Part shown: one piece after another, positions 24,499-34,072 of the stretch
Numbering within the stretch: the first letter of the stretch is position 1
Layout of the letters: each line of letters begins with the position of its first letter
NCBI GenBank assembly: GCA_902778255.1
Contig: CACYXD010000003.1
Span: forward strand, 62,001 to 126,000
Reading direction: 5' to 3'
DNA length: 64,000 nt
Origin: an uncultured Prevotellaceae bacterium
GTDB lineage: Bacteria; Bacteroidota; Bacteroidia; Bacteroidales; Bacteroidaceae
Notes under the pieces: generated by a model
What the model was told of the DNA's origin: nothing
The model's input: the letters and a program-made list of their open reading frames with translations, nothing else
Database searches by the model: none
Position numbers and translations under genes: made by a program

Positions 24499-24581
24499 CA
24501 GCCGACTACTATAAGTATATCTTGACGAGAACTATCAAAAAATCGTACTAATATTTTATTAATAACTTAAAATTTATAAAC

Positions 24582-27425
24582 ATGAAGAAAAGTCTACTTA
24601 TTGCGGCTTTTGCTATGCTGAGTGCGGCTTCGTCGTTTGCTTTCAAGGTGGGCGACTATGCTACTAACACAACGCAAAGGTTTAAGATTACAGGTGAAAA
24701 CCTCGTAGCAAATGGAAACTTTGCCAGCAACTTGGACGGTTGGTATGGCGTTGACAAAGAAACATCTCCCAGCGCTGAGGTGTGGAGTATTGAAACGGGT
24801 TTAGGTCCTGAGGCCGTGAATGTGGTCAGCAGTATCGCTGCTACTGCCGACATGCCTCTGTGCAACAGTTGGGAATTGGAGGCTGGCACATATGTGGTGT
24901 CTTATCAGGTGAAAGCAACATCGGGCATTAACTTGGCAGTGTCATCTGCAGGTAATGTACCGGCTAACTGTGCTGATTTCTTTATTAACACGACTGGTAG
25001 TTTCGTTCGTGAGGCTTCTACTGATGAGGCTCCTGTAACGGGTGTCGCCTCTATGACCTTTATCAATGAAGACTGGAAAACAGTAGTATTCCCATTTACC
25101 ATTGAGGACGGTCAGAAATTCGTGATGCACTTCGAGAAGCTGCAGGAGGGTACGCAGATTACCAATATCGAGATTCACAAGGCTGATCAGGTTTATGATG
25201 TGCGTATCGCCCAGAATAAGATTGCCTTTGCCAAGGAACTGATGGAGAATCCTGCCTTCAATACAGCTGAGGCACAGGATGCTAAGGTTGCTCTGCAGGG
25301 AATTATCGAGACTGTTGAGGGAATGATTGCCAGCGGTGAGATGGATGACGCTTCAAATGCCGAGTCACTCATGCAAAGCTTCAATGAAGAGGGCCTTGAA
25401 CCTTTCTTGGCTGTAACATCAGTAGATGTAAAGAGCTTGATTCCTGGTCTTGATATTGCATCACTCGCTAACTGGGGACGTGCTGGTAAATATAGTGACT
25501 CTTACAAGTTGGCTTTGTCTGGTAACTGGGGACACCTGAACACTGAGCAGGATGTTCTGCGTTCAGCCATTCAGAATGGCTTTGCTCATCAGGCAACTTA
25601 TGCAGCCTTCCATGAGGACTTCCCCGCTGGCAAGTATTTCTTCTCTTGTGAAATCCGTAATGCAAACACAGGTAAGAACTCTTGGCCTACAGACCCAGTG
25701 TTTGATTTGGAGACAACCTGTAAGATGTTTATTGGTAGCGATAGCGTAGAGGTAGGTCCTATTAGCGGTGAGGCCTTCCAGCGCTTCAGCATGGTAGCTG
25801 AGGTGACTGAGGACGGTAAGTTCCGTGCTGGTGTGGAGTGGCCTGGCGTAAGCAGCGGTGGCGCTTTCTTCATCAGAAATACTGTTGTACGTTCATTTAA
25901 CAAAGACCTGGTTGCTAATGTTGAGCGCGTCCAGACCTTCAAGACTTACATGACGCAGTGGAACGCTGCTGCCGGTGCTCGTAAAACTGTGCACAACCTG
26001 ATTGACAATGCCAACTATCCTTGGGGGCAGAATGAACTGAAGGCCGAGGCCGACAGACTGGATCCTGTCTATACTGAGCAGGCCGATAAGCATTGGACTG
26101 ATGCAGAAGGCAATGATGCTGGTATTGCATCTGTTGACGATATGAAGGACTGGACTCTCTATCAGGGTATTGAAGCTTACTCAGAACCTACGGAAGAAGG
26201 CCAAGAGCCCAAGCGTTTAGAGTACCAGTTGGTACGTGGCTATCAGGCTGCTGCAAATAATCTGAAAGCTTTGAATGCTCCGTTCACAGATTTAGCTACA
26301 GCTATTGATGAGGCAAAGAAAACTCGTAACAAGGGAACTAATGCAACTGGTGACCGTGACGCATTCAAGACAGCTATTCTTAATGCTCTTAGCACCCTGA
26401 CATCCGTTCGCTCAACAACGACTGACGCAACACGTGTTGCTGACTCAACTACGTTGGCCCAAACCAAAGATGCACTGGATAACGCTCTTACTGAGTTCAT
26501 CGCTTCTGCAGAAGTGAAGCCCGTTGTTGATATTGACTTCTCTACTCCTGCTGAACTTGTTCAGGCTGCTGATGAATCAGGTGATGAATACTATGTCATC
26601 AAAGGTACTGCAGGTGAAATGAACTTCGGTATGAATTTCCAGCCAGATAATACGATAGCTGACTATCTGTTTGCTCAGGGTACTGGTGAGGAACTGACTG
26701 ATCGTCTCCATGTAGGTGGCGATAGCTTCGGTACAGTGACCTTGCCTGAACTTGGTGATAACGACGTGTTGGAAATTTCTTTCGATTTGTGGTTCGGTCA
26801 ACTTGGAAAGGCTTTCCAGGGTATAGAGTTGAGAAATGCTGCAGGTACTCGTGTGGCAGGATTCAAGTATGATTCATATAATAACAATGTTGAATTCAAC
26901 GACTTCGACAACGCAGAAGGTACTGGTATGATTATCAAGGGCAAGGTGAAGAGTGCCAACGATAAGAGTGGTGGTGCTGCCGCTGTGGGTAAGGACGGTA
27001 ACCAGAACACTTTCAAACTGGTGATTGACTATAAGAACAAGACCATACAAGGTACTGTAACCAATTCCAGCAATACTGTAGAGGGCGTCGCTATTCCTAT
27101 GGATACCACAGCAACTGCCGATAATAAGATTGTTTCTTTCAATATCGGTGGATGGAATCATACAAAGGCAAATGGTGGTGCCTTTGGCCGTCGTGCATGG
27201 TTTGATAACTTGAAAATCTATCGTTATGCTGATGCAGCAGGAGACTTTGAGGAGGACATTCCTGATACACCTTGGGCAGAGACCAAGGAGTGGGTTGACG
27301 GCATCAAGACCATCAGCGCTGCCAAGAATGTTAACGTGGTTTACACTCTGAGTGGTGTACGCGTAGAAAAGGCTGCTAAGCCAGGTCTCTACATCAAGAA
27401 CGGTAAGAAGTTCGTGATTAAGTAA
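24582..27425 (+). CDS. Secreted carbohydrate-binding-like protein with sorting-like tail
   Basis: The 947-residue protein has a clear signal peptide (LLIAAFAMLSAASSFA). 'ENLVANGNFASNLDGWYGVDKE' (~38-60) is the typical opening of a CBM4/9-type or galactose-binding jelly-roll domain, and a second such sandwich is likely at ~280-440 (GIDIASLANWGR... FFIRNTVVRSF). The middle (~450-640) is helical with Ala/Asp/Lys-rich repeats. The region ~645-905 (VDIDFSTPAELVQAAD ... RRAWFDNLKIYRYAD) looks like a concanavalin/LamG fold. The tail is 'VVYTLSGVRVEKAAKPGLYI..GKKFVIK'. No catalytic motif is seen. It sits between a PL11 lyase and the SusCD operon and has its own promoter, so glycan binding at the cell surface is the best guess. 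Confidence 0.7.
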   Translation: MKKSLLIAAFAMLSAASSFAFKVGDYATNTTQRFKITGENLVANGNFASNLDGWYGVDKETSPSAEVWSIETGLGPEAVNVVSSIAATADMPLCNSWELEAGTYVVSYQVKATSGINLAVSSAGNVPANCADFFINTTGSFVREASTDEAPVTGVASMTFINEDWKTVVFPFTIEDGQKFVMHFEKLQEGTQITNIEIHKADQVYDVRIAQNKIAFAKELMENPAFNTAEAQDAKVALQGIIETVEGMIASGEMDDASNAESLMQSFNEEGLEPFLAVTSVDVKSLIPGLDIASLANWGRAGKYSDSYKLALSGNWGHLNTEQDVLRSAIQNGFAHQATYAAFHEDFPAGKYFFSCEIRNANTGKNSWPTDPVFDLETTCKMFIGSDSVEVGPISGEAFQRFSMVAEVTEDGKFRAGVEWPGVSSGGAFFIRNTVVRSFNKDLVANVERVQTFKTYMTQWNAAAGARKTVHNLIDNANYPWGQNELKAEADRLDPVYTEQADKHWTDAEGNDAGIASVDDMKDWTLYQGIEAYSEPTEEGQEPKRLEYQLVRGYQAAANNLKALNAPFTDLATAIDEAKKTRNKGTNATGDRDAFKTAILNALSTLTSVRSTTTDATRVADSTTLAQTKDALDNALTEFIASAEVKPVVDIDFSTPAELVQAADESGDEYYVIKGTAGEMNFGMNFQPDNTIADYLFAQGTGEELTDRLHVGGDSFGTVTLPELGDNDVLEISFDLWFGQLGKAFQGIELRNAAGTRVAGFKYDSYNNNVEFNDFDNAEGTGMIIKGKVKSANDKSGGAAAVGKDGNQNTFKLVIDYKNKTIQGTVTNSSNTVEGVAIPMDTTATADNKIVSFNIGGWNHTKANGGAFGRRAWFDNLKIYRYADAAGDFEEDIPDTPWAETKEWVDGIKTISAAKNVNVVYTLSGVRVEKAAKPGLYIKNGKKFVIK

Positions 27426-27471
27426 GTACAGAACAGAGCTTAATCGAGTTCTGTCCCCTACAATCATTCAA

Positions 27472-27514
27472 AATTATAGCTATAATTCACGCAATTATAG
27501 CTATAATTTTTTTT
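27472..27514 (+). terminator. Terminator built from two identical 16-bp palindromes
   Basis: AATTATAGCTATAATT occurs at 27472-27487 and again at 27493-27508, separated by CACGC and followed by a T-run to 27514. Each copy is a perfect palindrome, and together they form a 16-bp stem with a 5-nt loop. A weaker hairpin (ACAGAAC 27428-27434, GTTCTGT 27448-27454) precedes it. Confidence 0.75.
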
Positions 27515-27589
27515 GTCTTTGTCACCTACCATAAATTGTGTCGGAGCCAAAAAATACGGACAAAAGTCAATATTTATGGACTATTTTTC

Positions 27590-27620
27590 TTGGCTGTTTG
27601 CTTTTTTTTTAGTTATTTTG
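27590..27620 (+). promoter_or_regulatory. Probable promoter of the SusCD operon
   Basis: TTGG (27590-27593) and TTATTTTG (27613-27620, one mismatch from TAnnTTTG) are spaced by 19 bp. The leader to the ATG at 27682 is about 55 nt. Confidence 0.45.
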
Positions 27621-27681
27621 CACTTTGAAAACAAATCTACTGTGGAATCTAAACAATTAAATATTAGCTAATAAACGATTT

Positions 27682-30615
27682 ATGAAGAAATTCTTTTTCT
27701 GTGTCTCTCTCGTGTTGACGGGATTGATGACCTCTTGCGTAGATAAATACGAGGAGGTGGATGCAGAGTCTAAGCCCAGTTGGCTCGGAGGAAGCATCTA
27801 TTCAGAACTGAAGAATCCGAATCAGGAAAGGCTTACGGGTACGTTTTCGACCTACCTGCGGCTGATTGATGATCTGGGCTATGCCGAGACCCTTAATCGC
27901 ACAGGCTCGAAGACGGTATTCCCGGCTAATGATGAAGCCTTTGAACGGTTCTTCAAGAGTAATCAGTGGGGCGTTAGCAGCTATGAGGAGTTGAGTGATG
28001 CTCAAAAGAAACTTTTGCTCTACACATCGATGCTTGACAATGCCCTGTTGCTGAGTCTGCTTCCCAATGTCAGCAATGGCAGCGACGAGCCCGACAAGGG
28101 TGAGGCCGTCAAGCATGTTACAAACGTAAGTCTCATTGATACCATCCAGAATATGGCTTATGCCGACATGCCCAAGGGTACCAATTACTGGGACAGGTTT
28201 GCAAAGACAGGTATCAAGATCGTAAACGATGCCTCCAAGTCTGCCATGATTCACTTGACACGTGAGTATATGTTGGGGCATGACATCACGACACAAGGTG
28301 ATGAGAGTGACTTCGCTATAATCACTGGCACACCATTTACCGAGGGTACGGCATACATCTTTAATGACCGTGTCATCAATGGTGACGTGACTTGTCAGAA
28401 TGGTTATGTGCATCAAGTGGAGGATGTGCTGGTACCACCGGGCAATATGGCTCAGGTGTTGCGTCGTCATAAGAAGATGACGTACTTCAGCCGTATCCTT
28501 GACCACTATGCCGCTCCGTTCTACAACGAGAAAACCACCCGCCTGTATAACGACTGGGCCAAGATGAACAACCGTGAAATGGTGGACAGTATCTTCGAGT
28601 TGCGTTATCTGTGCACCCGTACGCATAATTCGGACCCCGAGAAAACGGATCCCGAAGCCTTGATCAACGTTCCCAATGGTCCTTCAGAGTCATCGTACAA
28701 TATCCTGAGTTATGACCCGGGATGGAACGAGTATTATCCTGAGGGCTCGGCAGATATATCTGACATAGGTGCCTTCTTTGTTCCCGATGATGACGCCGTA
28801 AAGAGATATTTCCTGCCTGGTGGCGGTGGCTCACACCTTATAGATATATATGGTGATCTGCCGAATACCGAGGAGAACCTGATGGTGAACCTTGACTCAC
28901 TTCATTCCAAAAAACGCGATGTGTTGGCATCGTTCTGCAAGAACCTGATGAAACCTCGTTTTACGACTACTGTGCCTTCAAAGTTCCCCAATGTCACCAA
29001 CGACGTGTCGGAAAACATGGGACTCACGCTTGGATTGCTTGACAAAAAAGATGACGGCAAGTATGACATCACCATTGCCAACAACGGCGTGGTATATCTG
29101 ATTAATGAGATGATCGTGCCCGATGAGTTCCGTTCGGTCATGGCACCTGCAACGGAATATCCCGATATGAGAATCATGGGATGGGCAGTGAAGGACGGTT
29201 ACAAGACGGGTGATTATCTGGGACTCGACTTCCAGTACTACCTGAAAGCGATGAGTGCCAACTATGCCTTCTTCATTCCAGAGGATAAGGCTTTTGACTA
29301 TTATTATCTGGATCCTGCTTCACTGGGCCATCTGGATAATCAGGGAAAACTGCGTCCCGATGTGCTGCATATCTACTATGACTCACTGGCTACCAAACAG
29401 CCATATGTGAAGTGTGCACGCTATTATTACGACCCAGAAACGGGTGCCATCGACAATTCCGTACCTCGTGAGGTGGGCATCAAGACCGTTCAGTCGCAGA
29501 TGCAAGACATATTAAACTACCATACACTGGTGCTCGAGTCTGGCGCAGAGATTGGTGAGAACCATTATTATAAGACTAAGCATGGCGGCGAGATCTATGT
29601 TAGTGGCAGCAACACCGTTGGCACGCAGGTGATGGCTGGTATGCAGGAGTCGCAGAAATTCTTCTATGCGACTGCTAATAGCGGTGCCGGACAGTATTAT
29701 GACTTGTCAGGCTTTGGCGTGCCCACAATCAAGTGGATGCAGTCGCAGAAGAACGGTCATTCTTATCGTCTTGACCGTATTATCCAGCCTACACTTGAAA
29801 GCGTGTATGCTGTTCTTAAGGGTACTACCATTGGCGGACAGGCCGTATTCTCAGAATTCTTGAATGCTTGTACTGGTTTCCAGGCTACCGAGTTGATGAA
29901 ATGGGCTGGCATTGATGACTCTATCAGTGCTGTCAGTATGTCCTCTGAGCAGGATGCCTATACCATTTTCACAAACAACTCGAAACTTGTTACCAGAAAG
30001 GTGAAGTATACTGATGGAAAGGGTGAACAGAAAGAAAGAACGGAGATTATTCCCAATACCTGTATTGACTACAACGTGAAGATGTTCAACACCTATAACT
30101 ATACACTCTTTGCGCCAGACAATACAGCTATGCAGAAGGCCTATAATGAAGGTCTGCCCAGTTGGAACGACGTCATCGCCCTCTACAATAAGTATCCGCA
30201 GGAGGAAGAGCATGAGATTAGTGCTGCAGAGAAGGCTGATATGGCCATTGCTAAGAAGATGATCAGACAAATCCGTGATTTTATACGCTACCATTTCGTA
30301 ACCAATTCTGTCTATGCCGATAATACTGTTGAGGGCGGACGCTACTTGACACTTAGTGCTGATAATGTAGGCGTGGCAAAAGAGGTGAGAATTTCAGGTG
30401 GCAATGGTAACCTCACGGTGAGCGATATGAAGGCTGGACACAGCGTGACCATCAGCGCTTCAGACACTAATCGTTTGGTGAATAAGATGGCTCGTGACTA
30501 CTGGTTCGACAACACCAAGACTTCGGCAACGGCTATCGTGACGTCGTCGTTCTGCGCCGTTCACCAGATTTCGGAACCTTTGTATGGCAATGCCTCTGGG
30601 AAATTCAATGAATAA
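27682..30615 (+). CDS. Large fasciclin-like outer-membrane lipoprotein
   Basis: The 977-residue protein has a lipoprotein signal peptide (FFFCVSLVLTGLMTSC, lipid-attached Cys19). Several fasciclin-like (FAS1) units follow, with features such as 'TYLRLIDDLGYAETLNRTGSKTVFPANDEAFERFF' (~53-90), 'YTLFAPDNTAMQKAYN' (~810) and paired short helices. It starts the transport operon and is followed 25 bp later by a SusC gene. In Bacteroidetes, proteins at this place in SusCD operons are usually cell-surface glycan-binding proteins; a FAS1-based one fits Prevotella. Its length suggests four or more FAS1 domains. Direct glycan binding is inferred from context. Confidence 0.75.
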   Translation: MKKFFFCVSLVLTGLMTSCVDKYEEVDAESKPSWLGGSIYSELKNPNQERLTGTFSTYLRLIDDLGYAETLNRTGSKTVFPANDEAFERFFKSNQWGVSSYEELSDAQKKLLLYTSMLDNALLLSLLPNVSNGSDEPDKGEAVKHVTNVSLIDTIQNMAYADMPKGTNYWDRFAKTGIKIVNDASKSAMIHLTREYMLGHDITTQGDESDFAIITGTPFTEGTAYIFNDRVINGDVTCQNGYVHQVEDVLVPPGNMAQVLRRHKKMTYFSRILDHYAAPFYNEKTTRLYNDWAKMNNREMVDSIFELRYLCTRTHNSDPEKTDPEALINVPNGPSESSYNILSYDPGWNEYYPEGSADISDIGAFFVPDDDAVKRYFLPGGGGSHLIDIYGDLPNTEENLMVNLDSLHSKKRDVLASFCKNLMKPRFTTTVPSKFPNVTNDVSENMGLTLGLLDKKDDGKYDITIANNGVVYLINEMIVPDEFRSVMAPATEYPDMRIMGWAVKDGYKTGDYLGLDFQYYLKAMSANYAFFIPEDKAFDYYYLDPASLGHLDNQGKLRPDVLHIYYDSLATKQPYVKCARYYYDPETGAIDNSVPREVGIKTVQSQMQDILNYHTLVLESGAEIGENHYYKTKHGGEIYVSGSNTVGTQVMAGMQESQKFFYATANSGAGQYYDLSGFGVPTIKWMQSQKNGHSYRLDRIIQPTLESVYAVLKGTTIGGQAVFSEFLNACTGFQATELMKWAGIDDSISAVSMSSEQDAYTIFTNNSKLVTRKVKYTDGKGEQKERTEIIPNTCIDYNVKMFNTYNYTLFAPDNTAMQKAYNEGLPSWNDVIALYNKYPQEEEHEISAAEKADMAIAKKMIRQIRDFIRYHFVTNSVYADNTVEGGRYLTLSADNVGVAKEVRISGGNGNLTVSDMKAGHSVTISASDTNRLVNKMARDYWFDNTKTSATAIVTSSFCAVHQISEPLYGNASGKFNE

Positions 30616-30640
30616 CTAACGAACTCTAAAGGCTAAAACA

Positions 30641-33600
30641 ATGAATATTAGAAAAGTCATCTTTACCGCGCTGCTAGGGCTCGTTTGCCAGTTGGCATCA
30701 GCCCAGGGTGTGCGTGTTTCAGGTACGTTGAGCGACAACGACGGTCCTATTATGATGGGTAACGTTGTCGAGGTCGATGCTAACAACCGTATTGTATCGG
30801 CTGTGCAGACCGACTTCAACGGAAACTTCTCCATGCAGGTGAAGAGTACCAAGAATAAATTGAAGTTCTCGTATGTAGGTGACAGGGACAAGGTTGTGAA
30901 TATTGGTACTCAGACCGTGTTCAAAATCAAGTTGGATCCTGCTACCCAATTGAAGGAAGTAAAAGTGGTGGGACGTCGTGGTAACTCCGGTGGACTGATG
31001 CTTCAGAAGAAGGAGATTGCCACCTCGCAGCAGACTATGAATATGCAGGAGGTGGAAGGTCTGGCCTTCACTTCTGCCGATGAGGCTCTTCAGGGACAGA
31101 TTGCCGGTCTTGACATTGTGTCGAATTCTGGTAACCTGGGTGCAGGAACGCAGATGCGCTTGCGTGGTGTGACAACCCTGAGTGCCAATGCCAACCCCTT
31201 GATCGTCGTCGACGACAAGATCTTTGACAATCCTGACGAGGATTTCGACTATGCCAATGCCGATGAAGAACAGTATTCTTCTTTGCTGTCGGTCAATGTC
31301 GAGGATATCCAGAGTATCACGGTGTTGAAGGATGCTGCTGCCACGGCTGTATGGGGCTCAAAAGGTGCCAATGGTGTAATTCAGATTACGACCAAGCGTG
31401 GTGCCCGTGGTAAACCCCGTATCAATTTCTCGTATAAGTTTACTGGTACATGGCAACCTGAGAGTTATAAACTGCTCAATGGTGACGACTATACGATGCT
31501 AATGAAAGAGGAGTTTTATAACCCCACACAGCAGGCTGACCGTACCGAAAATATTGCTGAGTTGAAATACGACAAGGAAGGGTATGCCGACTGGGAGAAC
31601 TGGAATAACAATACCGATTGGGTAGATGCTGTGAAGAAATTCGGTGCGATGCACGATTTCAACGTCAATCTGACCGGTGGTGGTCAGAAAGCTACGTTCC
31701 GTATTTCTGCAGGTTATAAGCACCAAACGGGTACCATTATCGGTCAGAAGTTCCAGCAGTTCACTACGCGTATGGCATTGGACTATAATGTATCTGACCG
31801 TATCCGTTTCCTCACCAACTTTGCTCTTACTTATACCAACAATGATAAGAACTATAGTGACCTGCTCGCCATCGCGCTGAATCAGGCTCCTAACATGGCT
31901 ATCTATCGCCAGGATGGTAATGGCAATGATACTGATGAATACTTTTTGATGAACCCCACTGCCCCTAATCGTAATACGACACCTTACGATGGCTTCTATT
32001 CTAGCTATGACATGTCGGCCATCTACCAACTGGGCAATCCTGTAGCTATTGGTAACGAGGCTTGGGTGAAGGATCAGACCTACCGTCTGACACCTGATTT
32101 CACCATCAAGTATGAGATTTTGGGCACCGAGGCCGAGAAGAGCCGTCTGACATTCAACGGTCGTGTGGACTTTGATATCTTTGCAGAGTCAAAACCCTCA
32201 TATTATCCTGCATCGCTGTCCAATTCCTCATGGACCGGATCGCAGTATAACCTGACTTCCAACTATGAGTTCAACCGTATGAAGATTGGAGGTAGGGCCG
32301 AGTTGGTGTTTACACCTTATTTCAAGAATCGTGACTGGTCGGCAACGATGTTGTTGCGCTATGAGTTGTCAACACAGGACTCCAACAACCAGACGGTTAC
32401 TATGAACCACCTGCCCAATGGCATTACCTCGCCAACCGTTGATGCTCTGCCGGGGTCTCCGAGCAGCAGCAACGGACGTTCTAACTCGCAGAACCTGCTC
32501 TACAATGGCCATGTCAGCTATATCGATGGTCGCTATTCTCTGGGTTTCTCACTGCGTGCCGATGGTGACTCGAAGTTCGGCCCCAAAGAGAAGTGGGCTT
32601 ATTTCCCCGGTGTATCTTTGCGATACAACATCATCGATGAGCCATTTATGAAGTGGTCGCGCAGTGTGGTGTCTATGTTGGGTCTTCGCGCCTCTTGGGG
32701 TATTGTAGGTAAAGCTCCAGACAAGGACTATTTGTTCTATAATACCTATAACGAGTCGGCAGGAAGTTATGGTAAGGGTTCAACCAATAAGTCAACCTAT
32801 GCTACTCTTGACGGCTTGAAACTCGATGACCTGCGTTGGGAGAAGACCACGTCGTATAACCTTGGCTTCAACCTCGGTTTCCTGAACGATCGTTTTGAGA
32901 TTGATTTCGACTTCTATCATAAGGATACCCGTGATCTGCTGATGTCGAGTGTCAGCATTCCGTCATTCACCGGTTTCTCGTCGGTTTCTTACAGTAACGT
33001 GGGACGTATGACCAATGATGGTTGGGAATTGAACTTCAACGCTAAGAAAATAATCAAGATAGGTAAGTTCTCGGCTGATTTCGGCTTCAATATCGCACAG
33101 AACTCGAACTTGCTGAAGGAAATGGATGAGAGCGTGCTCCAGGCCATCAATGGAACTACTTGGGACGCTACGGCACGCGGCACTTATCCTATACGTGTAC
33201 AGCTGAACAACTCACTGGGTTCTATCTATGGTTTCCATTACAAGGGCGTCTATCAGTATTCTTACGACTATTTGGAGAACTATGCCAAAGAGAACAATTT
33301 GACCGTAGCCCAGTATGAAACTTGGATCAACGACTTCCTGGCCAGTGGCAAGACAGCACCTGTGGCTGTGGGCTCTGACGGCAAGGTCATCATGAACAAC
33401 AATGGTTCGCCCAAGCGCATGGTCTATGCCTATAACCAGATTACGGAGAATGGTCATAACGGACATAACTTCCAGGGTGGCGATGCTATCTACGAAGATA
33501 TCAACCATGATGGTGAGATCAATGCCCTTGATGTGGTATATCTTGGCAACTCAATGCCTAAGGTTAACGGTGGTTTTAATATCTCGCTCAACTATGGTAA

Positions 33601-34045
33601 ATGGTTTGTAAAGGGACGTTTCAATTATCGTTTCGGAAACAAGGTGGTGAATACCGCCCGTATGGGTTTGGAGAAGATGTACGATGCCTATAACCAAAGT
33701 GCAACGGTCAACTATCGTTGGCGTAAGGACGGTGACGTGACACCAATGCCGAGAGCCATGTATCAGTCAGGTTATAACTTCCAGAACTCTGACCGCTACG
33801 TGGAGGATGGAGGCTTCGTACGTTTCCAGAATCTGCAGATAGGTTATCGCTTCGACAACAAGATGATAAAGAAGTGGGGCTTGAACCAGTTGCAGGCCTA
33901 TGCTTCACTGAACAACCTCTATGTGTGGACGCGCTATAGCGGTACTGATCCTGAGGTGTCGCAGCGTGGTTACAATCCCGCTATCGACTCGTCAAAGACT
34001 CCCCGTTCAAAGCAGTTTACGTTTACGCTTAATTTTGGTTTCTAA
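30641..34045 (+). CDS. SusC-like TonB-dependent outer-membrane transporter (first)
   Basis: The 1134-residue protein imports oligosaccharides through the outer membrane with its SusD lid. Signal peptide MNIRKVIFTALLGLVCQLASAQ is followed by a carboxypeptidase-regulatory-like domain (~23-95, 'VRVSGTLSDNDGPIMMGNVVEV'). Next comes a plug domain (~110-250) with 'ALQGQIAGLDIVSNSGNLGAG', 'LRGVTTLSANANPLIVVDDKIFD' and 'ITVLKDAAATAVWGSKGANG', and then a 22-strand barrel ending in the aromatic 'SKQFTFTLNFGF'. The order of domains and the terminal Phe are normal for the family. The partner SusD gene starts 27 bp downstream. Confidence 0.95.
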   Translation: MNIRKVIFTALLGLVCQLASAQGVRVSGTLSDNDGPIMMGNVVEVDANNRIVSAVQTDFNGNFSMQVKSTKNKLKFSYVGDRDKVVNIGTQTVFKIKLDPATQLKEVKVVGRRGNSGGLMLQKKEIATSQQTMNMQEVEGLAFTSADEALQGQIAGLDIVSNSGNLGAGTQMRLRGVTTLSANANPLIVVDDKIFDNPDEDFDYANADEEQYSSLLSVNVEDIQSITVLKDAAATAVWGSKGANGVIQITTKRGARGKPRINFSYKFTGTWQPESYKLLNGDDYTMLMKEEFYNPTQQADRTENIAELKYDKEGYADWENWNNNTDWVDAVKKFGAMHDFNVNLTGGGQKATFRISAGYKHQTGTIIGQKFQQFTTRMALDYNVSDRIRFLTNFALTYTNNDKNYSDLLAIALNQAPNMAIYRQDGNGNDTDEYFLMNPTAPNRNTTPYDGFYSSYDMSAIYQLGNPVAIGNEAWVKDQTYRLTPDFTIKYEILGTEAEKSRLTFNGRVDFDIFAESKPSYYPASLSNSSWTGSQYNLTSNYEFNRMKIGGRAELVFTPYFKNRDWSATMLLRYELSTQDSNNQTVTMNHLPNGITSPTVDALPGSPSSSNGRSNSQNLLYNGHVSYIDGRYSLGFSLRADGDSKFGPKEKWAYFPGVSLRYNIIDEPFMKWSRSVVSMLGLRASWGIVGKAPDKDYLFYNTYNESAGSYGKGSTNKSTYATLDGLKLDDLRWEKTTSYNLGFNLGFLNDRFEIDFDFYHKDTRDLLMSSVSIPSFTGFSSVSYSNVGRMTNDGWELNFNAKKIIKIGKFSADFGFNIAQNSNLLKEMDESVLQAINGTTWDATARGTYPIRVQLNNSLGSIYGFHYKGVYQYSYDYLENYAKENNLTVAQYETWINDFLASGKTAPVAVGSDGKVIMNNNGSPKRMVYAYNQITENGHNGHNFQGGDAIYEDINHDGEINALDVVYLGNSMPKVNGGFNISLNYGKWFVKGRFNYRFGNKVVNTARMGLEKMYDAYNQSATVNYRWRKDGDVTPMPRAMYQSGYNFQNSDRYVEDGGFVRFQNLQIGYRFDNKMIKKWGLNQLQAYASLNNLYVWTRYSGTDPEVSQRGYNPAIDSSKTPRSKQFTFTLNFGF

Positions 34046-34072
34046 GGAATTGTTAATTGAAAATTGAAGATT

